A stretch of DNA of 64,000 nt from Litoditis marina (Eukaryota > Nematoda > Chromadorea > Rhabditida > Rhabditidae): positions 5,063,048 to 5,127,047 of the forward strand of contig OZ038433.1 of NCBI GenBank assembly GCA_964036275.1, read 5' to 3'. The translations under genes and the position numbers were made by a program. The notes beneath the pieces were generated by a model that ran no database searches, was not told the DNA's origin, and saw nothing but the letters and a program-made list of their open reading frames with translations. Shown in pieces: positions 63,757 through 64,000 of the stretch. Numbering within the stretch: position 1 is the first letter of the stretch; each line of letters opens with the position of its first letter.

Positions 63757-64000
63757 TACCCGGCCATACGGGCATAAAAGCTCAATTCAGTTGCTTTTGA
63801 TAGTTTTTGCTGAAGAGTTTTCGAATTTCCAAAATCATATTTTAGAGTGTGTCTTAACTTGAGGCAAAATTATTGAAATAGTTCAAGTTCCACAATTTTA
63901 CTGCCTAAATTGTGGTTTTATAAGAATAACTACCAAATTTCGTTTATGTAAATTTCGTAAATGGTAAAATATCTTCCAACGAACGTTCCAAATGATTTAC

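Overview
The window looks like nuclear DNA of a nematode, most likely a Caenorhabditis or close relative. The grounds are small exons with TTTCAG-type acceptors, some acceptors directly in front of an ATG (as expected for spliced-leader trans-splicing), a cuticle collagen with the worm-type membrane-anchored N terminus, RTE/CR1-like non-LTR retroelement remnants and very many short palindromic transposons. All gene models here were assembled by eye from splice sites, reading-frame phase and, for the transporter, comparison of three paralogous copies. No database search was possible.

Layout. 1-10.9 kb: no protein gene that I can support; several palindromic MITE families and microsatellites. 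10.9-14.5 kb (+): a six-exon glycosyltransferase of the core-1 beta-1,3-galactosyltransferase type (GT31), with its 3' end followed by a diverged duplicate of the same sequence. 15.7-49.7 kb: a cluster of three paralogous SLC22-type (organic cation/anion transporter-like) major facilitator genes. Copy A is on the minus strand (26552 to 15757); copies B (30721-38567) and C (40319-49716) are tandem on the plus strand, head-to-head with A. B and C each assemble into 16 exons and 532 codons with identical exon lengths. A has the first 14 exons (exon 4 is one codon shorter) but its last two exons are not recognisable. An RTE-like LINE lies antisense in intron 12 of A, and a CR1-like ORF1 remnant lies between A and B. 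Because the introns are alignable between copies, several mobile elements can be read as filled versus empty sites.

49.7-56.3 kb is mostly gene-poor. It holds one signal-peptide exon (minus, 51304-51182) and a second copy of a G-run-rich hAT-like element. 56.3-61.1 kb (all minus): a tRNA-Ile(AAT), a complete seven-exon cuticle collagen (305 codons), and the last two exons of a GHITM/TMBIM-type Bax-inhibitor family gene whose last intron contains a selenocysteine tRNA (UCA) on the same strand. 61.1-64 kb: a palindromic element, a possible very small membrane-protein gene on the plus strand and an 88-bp tandem duplication.

The genes do not form one pathway: the transporter cluster is a local gene-family expansion, the glycosyltransferase probably acts in Golgi O-glycosylation, the collagen in the cuticle, and the Bax-inhibitor family protein in mitochondrial membranes. 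The most interesting material is the transposon record exposed by the triplicated locus, and the nested tRNA-Sec.
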